A DNA stretch of 64,000 nt from Filosporella fistucella. Lineage: Eukaryota; Ascomycota; Leotiomycetes; Helotiales. The notes beneath the pieces are model-generated. The model saw only the letters and a list, made by a program, of their open reading frames with translations. It ran no database searches and was not told the DNA's origin. The stretch is taken from positions 2,976,001-3,040,000 of the forward strand of contig JAQJZZ010000010.1 of assembly GCA_030077755.1 (NCBI GenBank). Reading direction: 5' to 3'. This document shows, one piece after another, positions 61,645 to 64,000 of this stretch (position 1 is the stretch's first letter; each line of letters begins with the position of its first letter). A program made the position numbers and the translations under genes.

Positions 61645-61979
61645 ATTGAGGGGAAAAGTTGGTTTGGTGCTTTGTTTGGGAAGATTTTGCTATTTCATCT
61701 GTTCTCATGTCAATGCTTTACTTCACTTTACTTGGTATGCACTTATGCAATGCAGTGTCGACCATTGAAAAGTCAGTTTTGCTGGATTCTATCCCCTTGC
61801 ACTTGCATTTGAGACGTCTTAAATCATTCTCTCATCCAGGATTCAATGTTCATTTATTCCCGTCTCATAGCACTTTTGTAATATACATATGCTTTTCCTC
61901 ATCAAACCGGCGCCACCAGATGCCCTCCCCTATGTATCATACCCAGCCGTACTAATACAGCTATCCAATCCCAAATTGT
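61645..61979. other. Convergent intergenic region
   Basis: 335 bases between the dioxygenase stop and the IRC22 stop. A chance frame (61659-61955) overlaps. No other feature. Confidence 0.5.
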
Positions 61980-62940
61980 CTACTCCACAACACGAGTCTT
62001 AGTCTTGGAAGCGCCACTCTTGACACGCTTGGCAGTAGGACGGTTCAAGTGATGCTCTGGAATCCAACTCTCGTCATATGCCTTTTGAGCTTCAGCGCCA
62101 GTAGTGACAGCTGGTCCATCAGCACCAATGACGGAGACTTGCTCGTCAACCGGGACAGCTTTCTTGGATCCACCTGAGGAACGCTTGGCTCGCTCACCAC
62201 CTTTACCTCCACGCTTTGTTTGAGGGAAAAGAGATTCGATCCAGGTCTTGTAGACGAAGTAGAGGGTTCCACCGAAGGCACCGAGGAGAACGAGGTAGAG
62301 GAAGATGCTTGGAATTGTTAGTTACAGCTCGAGGGGGGATTGGAGTACATGGAACTGCGGTACACACATTTGAGGATCAAAGATGCTAGTAGCTGGCTCA
62401 ACAACAGAGATGGTCTCATTGTAGGCTTGAACCTGATAGCTAACACCGGCCTGACTTTGCACAAGTGCAATCAAGTTCAAGCGTAGATCCTGAGGATGAA
62501 GATCGGTCGTGAAGGTGAAAGGCAGACTCTGCTTCCCACCAGCTGGAACCTCAACATTATACTGAGTCGCAGTAATATTGCGCACAATCCCCGCCGAAGG
62601 ATGGGTTCCCTCTGGCAATTGTTGCAAAGTGGACAATGCTCCGCCGATGACAGCTACGGTAATGGGTTCCGCCTCATTGTTGGTGAAATCCAAAACCGCC
62701 TTATTCGCATGTCCGTTCACGAGCTTGACGCCGAAGATTTCAGAGGAAGGGAAGGATGCTGAGACCGAGACGGCAAGGTTGGGTGTAACTGGAGCTGCTG
62801 CTTCTTCAACCTGTGGGCATGACGTTAGTATTTAGGGGCGGGAGTTTGGAAGCTTGGAATTGACTTACCACGTCTGCGGCAAAGACGCCAACAGCACGGA
62901 GAGCAAGGAGCGCAAGGGCAGTGTATTTGTAGAAAGCCAT
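61980..62940 (-). CDS. IRC22: Translocon-associated protein alpha-like ER membrane protein (Irc22)
   Basis: Endoplasmic-reticulum type I membrane protein of the TRAP-alpha/Irc22 family, thought to assist the translocon. Minus-strand exons 62940-62869, 62810-62368 and 62307-61980 close to 280 aa. MAFYKYTALALLALRAVGVF is the signal peptide. The luminal beta-sandwich contains VKLVNGHANKAVLDFTNNEA, a GGALSTL strand and LPFTFTTDLHPQDLRLNLIA. A membrane segment follows (IFLYLVLLGAFGGTLYFVY), then a basic cytosolic tail (KRGGKGGERAKRSSGGSKK) ending TKTRVVE. The second intron uses a GTGTGT donor, one of three overlapping GT choices; only this one keeps the membrane segment in frame. Confidence 0.85.
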
Positions 62941-64000
62941 AATGATCAATTGGCAATTGTCTCGAGGGAGAAATGGATGGGATTAATAGCAAAGATGGAG
63001 TTTGATGGCTGGGAGCTTTTGTGCTTTGATGCGATCTGGCTTGAGAACTTTTAGCGAGAGTTAGCTCCACCCATAATCCTGGTTGATGGTCTAAATGATT
63101 CCATCATTTGTATTCAATTCGACATGAACAGGCCTTTTATGAATTTTGTATTTTGTGATGGGAACAACGTTCAAGTGAAATATTTATGGTGGCGCAGAAT
63201 GTCAGACTTTGTGAATGACTCTGCTATGCAGCCAGTTTGCATTCCCCACTTCCGATTCAGCCTACTACTGTCGCGTGCTTGCATTTCCCTTGGTCAAGAG
63301 GCTCTACTATTTCTAGCATTTGGCATCTTGAGGACTTGGTGTAGGTACCGGGTGAAAATTAGATACCCAAGAGCAAATCACCTGTGAAAAGAAATTTGAC
63401 AAACTCCCAGCAGCGCAGATTGTTGTTTGGGTTTGTGAGCTTGTGTTTATCTAAAAGGATATCACTAGCTGCGGCTTCAATTGCTTCACGTGGATATTCA
63501 AAATTCTTTTCTGTTCTAAGGATTTATATCTTTCATTTACTTCTGAATTGAGGTAAAGGAACAAATGCCTGCATCACGTGTGTCCATCACGTGGAATTCC
63601 ATGTACGGCCTATCGTTCGATCTGCATTTTGTATCATCGGAGATTGAAGGTTGAATCCCTGTTTCTACATCAAAAGGAATTCAATCTTTCCCTCTCTTTC
63701 GAAGAAAAATCCCCCGATCGGGTCGCTCGCCGTGTCTCCAATTCAGAGATATCATCCCCATCTCTAGTCTCAATTCTACCCAATCCAAAGGCAATCATGC
63801 CTTTAGCATTTTTCTATTTCTCCAACATCTCTCCGTCTTATTATTTCAAGGCTGAAAGTAACCGTTCTACCCCAGTGCAAATTTATTTTTATAATCTCGG
63901 CATCAATTTATGATTGGTTTCCCAAAAATAAACTTAGCGATTTTTCAGCCGTCCCGCCAATCGTGATGTTTCCCCGCCATGAAAGGGGCTGAAGGAAGCA
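62941..64000. other. Intergenic, promoter-like right end
   Basis: No recognisable gene. Frames at 63124-63387 and 63578-63913 (+) lack domains. The first part is the IRC22 promoter. Three TCACGTG boxes lie at 63486-63593, suggesting a regulated promoter for a gene beyond the right edge or for IRC22. Confidence 0.45.
63486..63593. promoter_or_regulatory. Cluster of three TCACGTG E-boxes
   Basis: TCACGTG occurs at 63486-63492, 63574-63580 and 63587-63593. CACGTG is the core bound by fungal bHLH factors; the TCACGTG form fits Cbf1-type proteins. Three copies in 108 bases exceed chance in AT-rich spacer DNA; function is inferred. Confidence 0.5.

Overview
The window is nuclear DNA of a filamentous ascomycete (Pezizomycotina). 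This rests on several signs: compact introns of about 45-90 bp with GTAAGT/GTATGT-type donors and CTAAC/CTAAT branch sites; genes on both strands separated by AT-rich spacers; CA-rich leaders; and typical fungal families (Mediator subunits 5 and 19, Nop4, Irc22/TRAP-alpha, SulP, NCS2, Ser/Thr-rich wall proteins). Gene content and intron style fit a leotiomycete best, but that class assignment is inference. I found no tRNA, rRNA or CRISPR. Splice models were built by hand from reading-frame and phase closure plus remembered family sequences. No RNA or database evidence was available.

Layout. (1) 0.9-7.4 kb: a small unknown gene, then a six-exon, 1,552-residue NO VEIN/sacsin-type GHKL ATPase ending in a DUF3883, nuclease-like domain. 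(2) 7.4-13.2 kb: an unusually long gene-free stretch leading into a conserved unknown regulator-like gene at 13.2 kb. (3) 14.4-17.6 kb: MED5, followed by a G-quadruplex-capable tract and a decayed zinc-knuckle Gag relic. (4) 19.3-21.4 kb: a SulP anion transporter. (5) 23.5-32.8 kb: an accessory-looking block with a complete divergent paralogue of the succinate dehydrogenase flavoprotein, a secreted Thr-rich protein, a secreted multicopper oxidase and an O-methyltransferase. (6) 34.2-40.2 kb: a Cys-containing unknown protein, then the NOP4 and MED19 housekeeping pair, divergently transcribed. (7) 41.6-52.8 kb: a giant 2,465-residue Ser-rich GPI-type wall protein and an 811-residue unknown membrane protein. 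(8) 53.2-54.8 kb: two small intronless unknown genes, possibly distant paralogues. (9) 55.1-61.6 kb: an NCS2 nucleobase permease divergent from an amidohydrolase deaminase, followed by a thymine-hydroxylase-like 2-oxoglutarate dioxygenase; together these look like an uptake-and-catabolism set for a nucleobase-like compound. (10) 62-62.9 kb: IRC22, then a promoter-like right end with three TCACGTG boxes.

Most interesting leads: the ATPase plus DUF3883 protein, whose architecture recalls prokaryotic defence ATPase-nucleases; the SDHA paralogue near laccase and methyltransferase genes (possible alternative complex II or self-protection); the purine-type permease with a changed NAT signature beside the deaminase and dioxygenase; and the giant mosaic wall protein.
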